DNA of 64,000 nucleotides from Rhizobium leguminosarum bv. viciae USDA 2370. Lineage in GTDB: Bacteria; Pseudomonadota; Alphaproteobacteria; Rhizobiales; Rhizobiaceae. Under the pieces are notes generated by a model. That model saw only the letters and a list, made by a program, of their open reading frames with translations, was not told where the DNA came from and did not search any database. The position numbers and the translations under genes are program-made. Position 1 is the stretch's first letter. Each line of letters opens with the position of its first letter. This document shows positions 1-8,968 of the stretch, piece by piece. Where the stretch lies: the NCBI RefSeq assembly GCF_002008365.1, contig NZ_MRDL01000009.1:1-64000 (forward strand), given 5' to 3'.

Positions 1-78
1 AACTGCTTCCATGGAACTGGACACCGCCGACCATCGACGCTCAAGCGGCGTGACCAGCGGCCTTCACCGTATGCTTAC
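1..78. mobile_element. End of an IS66-type insertion sequence (relic or element entering the window)
   Basis: Read on the minus strand from position 78, the sequence starts GTAAGC and continues into a GGTGAAGGCCGC-like stretch, which resembles the terminal repeat of IS66-family elements (they begin with GTAA). A diverged copy of positions 37-78 occurs near 29,700-29,745. No transposase is visible because the element would continue to the left of the window. Family assignment rests on the end sequence only. Confidence 0.35.
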
Positions 79-252
79 GAAATTCGCGGGGCACGCCACG
101 CTACTGGTTCTGCACTTCAATTGCAGGAAGCCTCTCCAAAATAATCTATCATGCAGATACCGTCCAAAAACGCATCGAGCAGTCGCCGCCGCCCAAGCAC
201 GTATTGTGGGCAGCTAGCGAACGCGATGGAATAAAGCCAGGCCGCCTAACTC

Positions 253-1092
253 TTAGCACTTAGGGATTTGCTGTTCCGCTAATTTAACAACATTGCGAAT
301 GAGATCTATATTTGCCTGATATTTTTGTATTTTGTAATACCCTTCATTTAAGCAATTGAAATAAAGAGCCTTAAGGTACCGGTGGCTTCTGAACCTTAGA
401 AAATGGTTATAGAGGTCATCTGGATCTGCCGAGAGGATGTATTTTATTGTCCGAGCGGTCATGTGATGACTAGGCTCCACCACGATCCGGTTTAGATCCT
501 TGATTGACTTAACGGCGGCAAAATTTAGCTCGGATTCTATGTTAGGACGATCGCCCGTGTATCGAGCAAAATACAGGAAAAATGTTTTATTCTCTAACTG
601 CTGCTCGCGCATGAGCTCGACCAACTTGTTTTGGTGAGTGCCAGTGATCTTCACGTCGTCGATAAACAGAAGACAACGACCTTCGAAATGTTGCGAGTTG
701 AAGTAGAACCTATCACCAGCAATCAATGATTTGCGATCCTCCCCTGAAAGAAATCCATAATCGTCCATGTAACTGATCTTTCGCGGGACAGTCGCATATT
801 CCACATGGTTGCCTTTCGCATCAACGATGTGGTTGTTGAGGCGATCTAGCAAATGCATAGTCATTACATTTGCTGCATTCGGAACGAAATTGAATGGCGA
901 CGGAATCATCAGGCAGCGACCGTTCAGTATTGTGGATGCGTTTTTTTCGAAGAACGCGTCTGCCATCTGGTGGCCCATCTCGCGAGCGGCCTCGTCGCAA
1001 CCGAACTTCAGACGCGAATATTGTTCCGGTCGAAAGGGTGCATCTTCGATTGACTGAAATTCATAAAGCGCAAACTCCTCAAACTGCGTCAT
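253..1092 (-). CDS. Phosphoribosyltransferase-like protein
   Basis: Encodes 279 residues. The core resembles a type I phosphoribosyltransferase: the hydrophobic strand followed by IDDVKITGT is the usual PRPP-binding loop (two acidic residues, then T-G-T). A longer open frame runs upstream, but it lies antisense to nothing useful and overlaps the next gene fully, so I chose the ATG at 1092, which overlaps the end of the HAD gene by 14 bases and suggests translational coupling. The C-terminal ~100 residues are rich in aromatic and basic residues and I do not recognise them. The substrate cannot be deduced. The pair with a HAD hydrolase suggests nucleotide or phosphosugar chemistry (inference). 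Confidence 0.6.
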   Translation of the reverse strand: MTQFEEFALYEFQSIEDAPFRPEQYSRLKFGCDEAAREMGHQMADAFFEKNASTILNGRCLMIPSPFNFVPNAANVMTMHLLDRLNNHIVDAKGNHVEYATVPRKISYMDDYGFLSGEDRKSLIAGDRFYFNSQHFEGRCLLFIDDVKITGTHQNKLVELMREQQLENKTFFLYFARYTGDRPNIESELNFAAVKSIKDLNRIVVEPSHHMTARTIKYILSADPDDLYNHFLRFRSHRYLKALYFNCLNEGYYKIQKYQANIDLIRNVVKLAEQQIPKC

Positions 1093-1720
1093 AAACAGCC
1101 TCTTGAATGTCCTCAGATCTTCCCACCAGGGCACCGCGCATTCCAGCGCTGCGTGCACCTTGCAGATCGCAGATGGCGTCATCGCCCACATGCAGGATGT
1201 TGTCGGCCGCAACGCCGCACGACTTGATGATTTTGTTGAAAAATGCCTCGTTTGGCTTTGCATATCCAAGCAGGTCGGAATAGATTCCGAACCGAAATAC
1301 GCATCCAAAGGTGCTCTCAAGAAAGTTGTGCATCGTAGTGCCGCTAATAAAACTCGAGTTGCTACCAATTGATAGCGTAAACCCGTCGTCTGCCAACGAA
1401 CGGATTAACCTCACCGTGGTGTCCAAAACAACTGGTTTGCAATTCTCAAAAACGTGCTCAAACGCCTTTGCGATCAAACCTGGATCTTTTTGAACATTAC
1501 AACGCATCATAAGCAGACGAATATTTTCGGACAGGGATGGGGCGTACCCCGTTTCGATCGCCTGTTGGTTAACCCACTTCTTGACCTCCGCGTATGCATT
1601 CCTCACAGCTGCTTCTTCCTTATCAAAACAGGTGGCGAGAAACTTGGTCCTCCTCGTCGCATGACTTGGGTTCGCTGTTACGAGAGTATTCCAGACGTCA
1701 AAAGAAATGTGACTGATCAA
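1079..1720 (-). CDS. HAD-superfamily hydrolase
   Basis: About 213 residues with all four HAD motifs: FDVWNTLV (nucleophile Asp, motif I), GSNSSF (motif II), GYAKPNEAFF (motif III lysine) and HVGDDAICD (motif IV acidic pair). I placed the start at the TTG at 1720: it sits 5 bases after GGAG and just before motif I. The frame is open much further upstream (to 2332), but that part runs antisense to a hemN relic and is not credible protein. The gene overlaps the downstream phosphoribosyltransferase by 14 bases, so the two are one operon. Likely a phosphatase or dehalogenase-type enzyme acting in the cytoplasm; substrate unknown. Confidence 0.65.
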   Translation of the reverse strand: MISHISFDVWNTLVTANPSHATRRTKFLATCFDKEEAAVRNAYAEVKKWVNQQAIETGYAPSLSENIRLLMMRCNVQKDPGLIAKAFEHVFENCKPVVLDTTVRLIRSLADDGFTLSIGSNSSFISGTTMHNFLESTFGCVFRFGIYSDLLGYAKPNEAFFNKIIKSCGVAADNILHVGDDAICDLQGARSAGMRGALVGRSEDIQEAVYDAV

Positions 1721-2029
1721 CGTGGCTCCACGGGATCTGCGATCCCTCAAGCGATGCGTAACTGTGATTGGTCGTCCCGCAGCCGTTTCGGCTGCGGCGT
1801 GTGGGCGGGTCCGAAACGGATCGTCGGGATGCGCCACTTCCAACTGGGCGGGCAGCCCAATCCGATCCGCCGTACAAGCCGTTCCCTGGATCGGCAACAT
1901 GGCGACGAATGCACTCCGACGCCGACTTCGTTTCAGGGCTCGCTTTTTTATTTTCGGCATAAAATCTCCATGACGTAGTTTGGGCAAAATGACGCTTTCA
2001 ACCCGTCGCGGAAACATAAACCGGTCGCC

Positions 2030-2605
2030 TGGGTCAGTCAACAGTCTGCGTATAATGCCGCGGCAACAATTCAACTCGCTACTAGCGGCCGGGGTGAACC
2101 GAGCATCGGCGTACAGAGCTTCGAACCGGATGTTCAAGAAGCAACCAATCGAATCCAAGGCGAGGAGTTGACGGCGAGTGTGGCCAATCAACTGCGCCGC
2201 CACGAGGTAAACCGCATCAATTTTGACTTGATCAACGGCCTTCCAAATCAGACGGTGCAGTCCTGCGTCAACGCCGCGGGAGCTGCCGCCGCCAGGCACC
2301 CCAGTCGATTTGCCGTGTTCGGCTACGCACATGTTCCAGCCTTAGAATAAACCAACGTCTGATCGAGGAGGAGGCGCTTCGCTGCCGGACCTGTCAGCTC
2401 GCGGCCGTGGCCAACGCGCATTGCGGAAAGGCTAACTCCCGATCGGCCTCGATCATTTCGCTTTACGGGACGATGAGCTTGCGTTGGCGCAGGAGGCCGG
2501 CCGGCTGCGGCGTAACTCTTTGCGGGTATTCGGCACACTCCTGCGCAACGGTGATCGGCTGCGGGCGTCACTATTCATGGTGTAGGCGACGGCTATGTCG
2601 TCGAT
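2030..2605 (+). pseudogene. hemN: hemN relic (oxygen-independent coproporphyrinogen III oxidase)
   Basis: Pieces of the HemN radical-SAM protein can be followed across frames: LAAGVNRASA, then SIGVQSFEPDVQEA, then INFDLINGLPNQTV and FAVFGYAHVP, then GLDHFALRDDELALAQEAGR and a C-terminal RNSLRVFG-like part. At least three frameshifts and an internal stop (after YAHVPALE) separate them. The N-terminal CxxxCxxC cluster region is missing. HemN makes heme under low oxygen and is often linked with FixK in rhizobia, so this is a decayed member of the microaerobic gene set. Confidence 0.75.
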
Positions 2606-2625
2606 CTCTCCGGTCAAGGCCGGGA

Positions 2626-3198
2626 GCAGGTTAACTTGCGGGAGGCAAGTTGATGGGACTTGTCACAGATTCCGGCAGCTGCAGTTATACGTTGAACGGC
2701 CTGCGCTTCATGCTTTGCTAACCTTTTGCAGTCCGAAAGGCGTCGTCAGTGTTCATCCTGATCGGAGGCTAGTCCGCGCCCGACCGCGGAGCCGAGGAAG
2801 TTTGCCTCGATGCGTCCCGATTAAAATCCACGAAAACTCAATGAGGCTGACGAAGGCCGCTTCGTCGATGGAGCGGGGGCCAAGTTTGTTGTCGGCATTT
2901 TTTCTGTTGACTTGTCTAGGCGGTATCTCTATGTCGTGACGATCTACAGCCACCATATTAAAGGAAAACCGTCGCGGTGCTATTTTATGCGCAATCTGAT
3001 AGGTATACTCCGAACATCGAGCGGTTGGTCTCTCCAATCCGACCGCAGTGCCTCGCGACGTGCCTCACGCTCCCCCGGCGAAGGCGAGAAGGCGAACGCC
3101 ATCCGCAACGCGGGCGACAAGGTGCTGAACATCGACAATGTCAGGAACGGCGGTCGGCGGCAGCGCGGCGACCAGGAATTCACAGCAGCAATTGAAAG
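2626..3198. repeat. Leader of the TPP-enzyme gene, partly duplicated at 14.15-14.35 kb
   Basis: There is no convincing gene here. Positions ~2,770-3,000 align by eye, with gaps, to ~14,150-14,350, and each copy lies directly upstream of a TPP-enzyme start (a full gene here, a fragment there). Shared words include GACCGCGGAGC, CAATGAGG, AAGTTTGTTG and AAAACCGTC. The segment is therefore probably the ancestral promoter/leader of that gene and was duplicated with it. I found no TGT-N10-ACA site or -24/-12 box in it. Confidence 0.4.
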
Positions 3199-3207
3199 GT
3201 GACTGAC

Positions 3208-4914
3208 ATGACAAAAAAAAGCAGGAAGAACCCACCCAGCTCTCAGGGCGGCCGCACCGTGATCAAGGGGTCTGACATTTTTGTGTCGGCGCTTGAGAAC
3301 GAGGGCGTAGTTTACATATTCGGCATCCCCGGCGAGGAAACCCTCGACCTCCTCGAGTCGCTGCGCAAGTCGAAGAAGATCAAGTTCGTGCCGACCCGAC
3401 ACGAACAGGGAGCCATCTACATGGCCGCGAACTATGCCCGCCTGACTGGCAAGCCCGCCGTCTGCCTGGCGACGCTCGGCCCCGGCATGCTCAACTTCTG
3501 CAACGGCGCTGGCTATGCCCAGCTCAACGGGATGCCGCTGGTGCTGATCGCCGGCCAGAAGGGGATCAAGAGCCGCCCCCAGGCGGGTTTTCAGAGGGTC
3601 GACGCCGTCGCGACTATGAAGCCCCTGACCAAGTTCGCAATGCAGATCGCGTCGAAGGAAATGATCCCTTCGACCGTCAGAGAGGCATTCCGTGTCACCA
3701 AGGAGGGAAAGCCGGGGCCAGTGTATCTTGAGCTTCCGGAAGATATCGCGGCCGATAAATACGAGGAAGTGGTAGCGCTGATTGCGCCGCACCAGCGCGA
3801 CCTGCCGATAGCAAGCGATACGGCCCTCGATCGCGCCGCCGCCCGCATCACGACAGCCAAGCGTCCGCTTCTCATGTTTGGGGCCGGCGCCTCGCGGGCC
3901 GCCGTGTCGCGTCCCGGCTCTACAGCGGAAATGGCGCAGTTTGTGAACCGCACCGGCATCCCGTTCTTCACCACCCAGATGGGCAAGGGCGCAGTGCCCG
4001 AGAACTCCAGCCTCTATATTGGCACGGCGGCGCTTTCCGGAGGCGACTATGTGCACACCGCCGTCGACGAGGCCGACCTGATCATTACGATCGGCCATGA
4101 CACGACCGAAAAACCGCCCTTCATCATGAAGCCAAAGGGACCGAAAGTCATCCATGTCGACGATACTCCGGCGCCAGTCGAGCAGGTCTACTTCCCGCAA
4201 CTCGAGGTCATCGGCGACATCGGCCCTGCTCTCGAGGCGTTGGCGGACCGCCTCGAGGGTAAGTTGCCCAATGCCGGCGGATTGCTGCCGCTGCGCGAGG
4301 AGATCCTCTCCCGGATTTGCAACGGCGCCGATGACGCAAGCTGGCCGGTCACCCCGGATCGACTGGTGCACGAGGTGCGCAAGTTCATGCGGGAAAGCGA
4401 CATCGTGGCGCTCGACAATGGTCAATACAAGCTCGCGTTCGCCCGCAGCTACCGGACCTATCACCCCTATACGCTGCTGCTCGACAACGAGCTGGCGACT
4501 ATGGGCGCGGGCCTGCCCTCGGCGATGATGGCAGCGATGATCAATCCCGAGCGCCGCGTCATGGCGGTCTGCGGCGACGGCGGCTTCATGATGACCAGCC
4601 AGGAGATTGAGACGGCTCGCCGCCTCAAGGTCAATCTGGTTGTGCTCATCCTGGTTGACGGCAGCTACGGCATGATCGGCTCGAAGCAGGCCGCCCGCGG
4701 TTTCACGGATTTCGGCATCTCCTTCGGCAATCCGGATTTCGTGAAATTGGCCGAAGCCTATGGCGCCAAGGGCACGCGCGTCGAAACGCTGGACGATCTG
4801 GTGCCGGCGCTTGAAGCCGCTTTCGAAGGCGGCGGCGTGCATTTGGTCGCATTGCCGATCGATTATCGCATCGACGAGTTGCGCTCGGGCAAGGCGAAAC
4901 CGCCGAGCGCCTGA
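3208..4914 (+). CDS. Thiamine-diphosphate enzyme, acetolactate-synthase-like
   Basis: About 568 residues, the usual length for the acetolactate synthase/pyruvate decarboxylase family. The N-terminal pyrimidine-binding domain carries FGIPGEE and the catalytic glutamate in TRHEQGA; the C-terminal diphosphate domain carries the metal-binding GDGGFMMTSQE (GDG...). The closest resemblance is to single-subunit catabolic acetolactate synthases, which join two pyruvates with loss of CO2; other 2-keto acid reactions are possible. The ATG at 3208 follows AAAGGTGA at good spacing and is preferred over a GTG nine bases earlier. It is followed after a hairpin by an iron-type alcohol dehydrogenase. A broken second copy of both genes occurs at 14.4 and 15.4-16.1 kb. 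Confidence 0.75.
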   Translation: MTKKSRKNPPSSQGGRTVIKGSDIFVSALENEGVVYIFGIPGEETLDLLESLRKSKKIKFVPTRHEQGAIYMAANYARLTGKPAVCLATLGPGMLNFCNGAGYAQLNGMPLVLIAGQKGIKSRPQAGFQRVDAVATMKPLTKFAMQIASKEMIPSTVREAFRVTKEGKPGPVYLELPEDIAADKYEEVVALIAPHQRDLPIASDTALDRAAARITTAKRPLLMFGAGASRAAVSRPGSTAEMAQFVNRTGIPFFTTQMGKGAVPENSSLYIGTAALSGGDYVHTAVDEADLIITIGHDTTEKPPFIMKPKGPKVIHVDDTPAPVEQVYFPQLEVIGDIGPALEALADRLEGKLPNAGGLLPLREEILSRICNGADDASWPVTPDRLVHEVRKFMRESDIVALDNGQYKLAFARSYRTYHPYTLLLDNELATMGAGLPSAMMAAMINPERRVMAVCGDGGFMMTSQEIETARRLKVNLVVLILVDGSYGMIGSKQAARGFTDFGISFGNPDFVKLAEAYGAKGTRVETLDDLVPALEAAFEGGGVHLVALPIDYRIDELRSGKAKPPSA

Positions 4915-4928
4915 TTGACCCGAAATAA

Positions 4929-4953
4929 ACCGCCTCGGGGAGCCCCGGGGCGG
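4929..4953 (+). other. GC-rich hairpin between the TPP gene and the dehydrogenase gene
   Basis: An inverted repeat with arms of about 11 bases (ACCGCCTCGGGG / CCCGGGGCGGT, one mismatch) sits 15 bases after the TPP stop codon. No T-run follows, so it may be an mRNA stability or processing element rather than a terminator. Confidence 0.35.
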
Positions 4954-5033
4954 TCGACAGCAAGGATCGGCTTTTCAGAGGGGGCGGCAGGCCGCCCTGC
5001 CGCCCGAGAGAGCCAAACAAAAGGACCAAACAC

Positions 5034-6207
5034 ATGGCCTTCACTTTCCAGACCACGCCCAACATCCGTTTCGGCGCAGGCGCGTCCAGCAAGATCGGCG
5101 AGCTCCTCAAGGGCTACAAGGCCGCCCATGTGCTGCTCGTCACCGACGAGAAGGTGTGGGCGGCCGGGCTGACGCGCAATGCGGAAGCGGCGATTGCCGA
5201 AGCCGGCATCGCGCTCACCGTGTTCGACGGCGTGCTCGCCGACGCGCCGTCGCATGTCATCGAAGCGGCGGCAGAAATCTGCCGCGAGCGCGGCTTCGAC
5301 GCTGTCGTGGCGATCGGCGGCGGCAGCGCGCTGGATACGGCAAAGCTCGTCGCCTATCTCGCCAAAACCCCGGACAGGCTTGATGATATCTACGGTATCG
5401 ACCTTGCCACCGGCGACCGGCTGCCACTGCTGCTGGTGCCGACCACGGCGGGCACCGGATCGGAAGTGACGCCGGTCTCCATCGTTAAAACGCTGAACAA
5501 TGAGAAGAAGGCGGTGATCTCGCCGCTCCTCATCCCGGACTGGGCGATCCTCGATCCCGAACTGACGCTCGGCCTGCCGCCGCACCTCACCGCCCAGACG
5601 GGAATCGACGCCATAGTGCACGCGATCGAGGCCTATACCGGCAAGATCAAGAAGAACCCGACCTCCGACTGGCTCGCGCTGAAGGCGCTGGCGCTGCTGT
5701 CGGCCAATCTGAGGAAAGTGTGCGCGGACGGCTCTGACCTCGAAGCGCGCTCGGAAATGCTGCTCGGCTCCATGCTGGCCGGCATGGCGTTTGCCCAATT
5801 CGCCGGTTGCAGCGGTGCATGCGCTCGCCTATCCGATCGGCGAGATCTTCCATGAGGCGCACGGCCTCTCCGTTGCGCTGGTCCTGCCTTACGTGTTGGA
5901 ATTCAACCGGCCGGCGGCCGAAGCGCTCTATGCCGAGCTCTCCGACGTTATCCAGCCCGGCTATCGCCGCCAGTCCGATGCGGCGGACGCTGTGGCCTTC
6001 ATCGCCGAGATCGAGGCGATCTGCCGAGACTGCGGGTTGCCCGGCTCGCTTTCGGCGGTTGGAATCGGCGAAGGCGATCTTTCCAAGCTGGCGGAGGATG
6101 CGATGAAACAGAAGGATCGCCTACTGGTCAACAATCCGCGCGAGCTCGACTACGACCAAGTTCGGGCGATCTATGCCAAAGCACTTGCGGGAGCGAGCAG
6201 GCTATGA
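5034..6207 (+). pseudogene. Iron-containing alcohol dehydrogenase, broken by a one-base insertion
   Basis: The first frame (5034 to ~5797) gives the N-terminal NAD-binding half with GGGSALDTAK and the metal-ligand helix around GIDAIVHAIEAYT; the second frame (from ~5798 to 6207) continues with SPVAAVHALAYP and LLVNNPREL. The paralogue at 24,135 reads MLAGQAFSNSPVAAVHALAYP at the join, so one extra C in the GCCC at about 5,796-5,799 explains the break; removing it restores one frame of ~390 residues. It could be a true mutation or a sequencing error. The family reduces aldehydes or oxidises alcohols and needs Fe2+ or Zn2+. Confidence 0.85.
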
Positions 6208-6239
6208 CCGAGCTCGGACGACAAACCGGAATCTCCACA

Positions 6240-6470
6240 TTCAACTTACGACATCGTCGTGACCTTTGTCGGCTTTGCAACACCCATTCCACTTCGCCCG
6301 ATCCCGTATTTTCCGCCCACGTAGCTGAAACAGCAGCAAATAATTGTTCGTCAGCTCAATCGGGCGGCTTGGCACGAATCTTGAGAGCTATTGCGAGGCA
6401 GCGGGAGGGACCGGCGCCATCCACATTGCGGTTTAACCGCATTGGTTCGAACACGTGAAGGAAACAAAAT
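6240..6470 (+). promoter_or_regulatory. Duplicated nifH control region (NifA site and sigma-54 promoter)
   Basis: This segment is a clear copy of the region upstream of nifH (34,170-34,403). It has a NifA activator site TGT-N10-ACA at 6267-6282 and a -24/-12 element TGGCAC-GAATC-TTGA at 6370-6384, and the similarity runs through the leader to the start codon. The junction with the ancestral sequence lies near 6,240, just after the 3' end of the alcohol dehydrogenase. It should place the following CoA-transferase gene under nitrogen-fixation control. Confidence 0.85.
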
Positions 6471-8609
6471 ATGCCAGAACGGCATCAGATTGCATTCTAT
6501 GGAAAGGGCGGAATTGACAAATCCACTACCAAGATTGTCTCCGGCGCCGAAGCCGTCGCGATGATCCGCTCGGGCGATACAGTCGCCTTTTCCGGCTTCG
6601 TCGGAATCGGTACGCCGGAGGCGGTGATCTGCGCCCTTGAGAAGCGTTTCCTCGAAACGGGCGAGCCGAGCAATCTCACCCTCTTCTTTGCCGCCGCCCC
6701 GGGCGACGGCAAAGACAAGGGCCTCAACCGACTTGCGCATGACGGGCTGGTGAAACGCCTCATCGGCGGGCATTTCAAGCTGGTGCCGAAGCTGGCGGAA
6801 CTGGCGGTCAGCGGCAAGTGCGAGGCCTACAATCTGCCGCTCGGGATCATTTCCCATCTCTTCCGCGAGATCGCTGTGGGAAAGCCCAGGCTGATCTCGA
6901 AAGTCGGACTTCGGACCTTCGTCGACCCACGCATCGACGGCGGCAAGCTCAATTCCAACACGACGGAAGACCTCGTCGAGCTCACGGCAATCGACGGTGA
7001 GCCGGGGCTCCTCTACAAGACCTTCCCCATCCACGTCGCCATCCTGCGCGGCACGACGGCCGATCCATCCGGCAATGTCACGATGGAGAAGGAGGCGCTG
7101 ACGCTCGACAACCTGACGATCGCCACCGCCGCCAAGAACAGCGGGGGTATTGTCATCGCGCAGGTCGAGCGGATCGGCGCCGCCGGTTCGCTGAACCCTC
7201 GCGACGTCAAAATCCCCGGCCACCTGGTCGACTACGTCGTCGTCGCCGAGCCGGAACATCACATGCAGACCTATGCGACCCAATACAACGGCGCCTTCTC
7301 CGGCGAACTCCGCGCGCCGCCGGACCGCGCCGCCTCCATGGAACTGAACGAACGCAAGATCATCGTGCGGCGCTGCGCCTTAGAACTGCGGAAGGGAGAT
7401 GTCGTCAATCTCGGCATCGGCATGCCGGAAGGGCTTGCGGCGGTCGCGTCGGAAGAGAATATCATCAACCAGCTCACGCTCACCACCGAATCCGGCACCA
7501 TCGGCGGCACCCCACAGAGGGGGCTGGATTTCGGCGCGGCCATTAACCCCGAATCGATCATCGACCAGAACCAGATGTTCGATTTCATCGACGGCGGCGG
7601 GCTGGACCTCGCCTGTCTCGGCTTCGCGCAGGTCGATGCGCAAGCCAATGTCAATGTCAGTCGGTTCGGTGATGTCCTCGCCGGGGCCGGCGGCTTCATC
7701 AACATTTCTCAGAACACCCGCCTTCTCTTCTTCTGCGGCACGTTTACCAAGGACCTGCGCACGGAGATCCGGGACGGCAAGCTCGTCATCCTGCAGGAAG
7801 GGCAGGCGAAGTTTATCGAAAAGGTCGAGCAGATCACCTTCTCGGGCGAATATGCCCGCGAGACCCACCAGACCGTGCTCATCGTCACCGAGCGCTGCGT
7901 CTTCTCGCTGATCCCTGAGGGGCTGGAACTAATCGAAGTCGCGCCGGGGATCGATATCGAGCGCGACATCCTCGCCCATATGGAGTTCCGGCCGATCATC
8001 CGCCAGCCGCGCGAAATGGCGGCTGTGATCTTCGCCGACGGTCCGATGAATCTCGACCAGCTGCTGCTCGAACGCCTGCTTTCAGAGGGCATAGATTTCG
8101 ATGCAGAGCGCAGCACGAGGCCCGCCCGCTATGGGCTAGACGCCGGCAACCTTGTAACCCCATCGTTTGAGGAGAAGCCCACCATGCCTACATCGCAGAC
8201 CCCGGATATCCAAACGTTGACCAACCAGATCAACGAGATGCTCGCCAAGTTCAACATGCCGGGCGCCGATCCGGCAGCACTTGTTAGGGAGCAGGCCAGG
8301 AATATCGAGGCCTTCGCGCAGGCCACGCAGGTTGCCAACAAAGGCGCCTACGGCGTCGTCGAAAAGCAGCTGGAATTGTTCCGCGCGGCTTCCTCACAGC
8401 TCCTGATGATGTTTGAGGATGCGGCCCTTGCCCCCAAGGAGCGCGGCGAACTGGCGAAACAGGCTTACGAGGTGGCGCTGATCGGCTCGCGCGAGATCAC
8501 CAGCATGGCGGTCAAGGCCAGCGAGAACGCTTTCGCCATCACCCGCAAGCGGATGACCGAGATTTTCGAGCAGTTCCGCAAGGCCGCGACAATCGGAAAG
8601 GATACGTGA
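6471..8609 (+). CDS. NifH leader-CoA-transferase-phasin fusion protein
   Basis: 712 residues made of three parts. Residues 1-20 copy the start of NifH, including a spoiled P-loop (GKGGIDKSTT instead of [10 protein letters not shown]). Residues ~21-560 are an acetate/3-ketoacid CoA-transferase of the YdiF/propionate CoA-transferase type, which moves CoA between acyl groups; the catalytic glutamate is in TTESG, residue 340. Residues ~572-712 are a phasin, a protein that coats polyhydroxybutyrate granules, rich in alanine and amphipathic helix. No stop separates the last two parts, although an internal ATG with GAGGAG exists at 8184. The nifH-type promoter directly upstream fits expression in nodules. 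The NifH piece looks like a by-product of promoter capture. Confidence 0.85.
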   Translation: MPERHQIAFYGKGGIDKSTTKIVSGAEAVAMIRSGDTVAFSGFVGIGTPEAVICALEKRFLETGEPSNLTLFFAAAPGDGKDKGLNRLAHDGLVKRLIGGHFKLVPKLAELAVSGKCEAYNLPLGIISHLFREIAVGKPRLISKVGLRTFVDPRIDGGKLNSNTTEDLVELTAIDGEPGLLYKTFPIHVAILRGTTADPSGNVTMEKEALTLDNLTIATAAKNSGGIVIAQVERIGAAGSLNPRDVKIPGHLVDYVVVAEPEHHMQTYATQYNGAFSGELRAPPDRAASMELNERKIIVRRCALELRKGDVVNLGIGMPEGLAAVASEENIINQLTLTTESGTIGGTPQRGLDFGAAINPESIIDQNQMFDFIDGGGLDLACLGFAQVDAQANVNVSRFGDVLAGAGGFINISQNTRLLFFCGTFTKDLRTEIRDGKLVILQEGQAKFIEKVEQITFSGEYARETHQTVLIVTERCVFSLIPEGLELIEVAPGIDIERDILAHMEFRPIIRQPREMAAVIFADGPMNLDQLLLERLLSEGIDFDAERSTRPARYGLDAGNLVTPSFEEKPTMPTSQTPDIQTLTNQINEMLAKFNMPGADPAALVREQARNIEAFAQATQVANKGAYGVVEKQLELFRAASSQLLMMFEDAALAPKERGELAKQAYEVALIGSREITSMAVKASENAFAITRKRMTEIFEQFRKAATIGKDT
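8184..8609 (+). other. Phasin domain with a possible independent start
   Basis: The phasin part begins with an ATG preceded by GAGGAG about nine bases upstream, so a free 141-residue phasin might be made by internal initiation as well as the fusion. The sequence has the helical, Ala/Glu/Gln-rich pattern of Phasin_2-type proteins (EQARNIEAFAQA, FEQFRKAA). Whether the fusion or the free form is used cannot be read from the sequence. Confidence 0.5.
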
Positions 8610-8968
8610 GGCCGGACCTGTCGAACGGAAAGCATAATTCGTGCGTGAAAGGCATTGGGAATGTGCGTGGATAAGATCATCAGGAAGAGACGCAGCAACG
8701 CACGCCAGAAAGAACCGGCTCCAGGCGGAACGGTGGAGGGCTGTGATCGGCCAGTCGGCAACACCGTTTTATCGCGTTCCGTATGTATCGATTGGGGGCC
8801 GATCGACGCCGCCGTGCAGGATTAGTCTTGGGACCAGAGGATCTCTTCCCAGTTGTGCCCCCACTCTTCGAGCTGCACGAGATCGACGTCGGGCACAATT
8901 TTCTGACCAGCCCGCCGCCCGGTTGACGGCGGCGGTGCGACTGGCAAACCCTTTTTGAGGAGAAAACC
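8610..8968. other. Intergenic region, no gene seen
   Basis: Open frames here are short and show no recognisable protein. A good ribosome-binding site (TTTTGAGGAG) lies at its right end for the acyl-CoA synthetase. No promoter element of the NifA/sigma-54 or FixK type was found, so the downstream genes may be read from the upstream promoter. Confidence 0.4.

Noticed and set aside
2215..2235. FixK-like TTGACTTGATCAA
   Set aside because: The spacing is one base short and it lies within the hemN coding remnant (FDLINGLP).
1721..2332. Long minus-strand extension of the HAD frame
   Set aside because: It runs antisense to a recognisable hemN relic and is not protein-like; the TTG at 1720 has a ribosome-binding site.
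2980..4842. 620-codon minus-strand open frame
   Set aside because: It is the antisense of the TPP enzyme in GC-rich DNA, with low-complexity His/Arg/Asp composition and no family features.
6471..6530. Possible second functional nifH copy
   Set aside because: Only about 20 codons are nifH and the P-loop glycine is mutated; the rest is a CoA-transferase.
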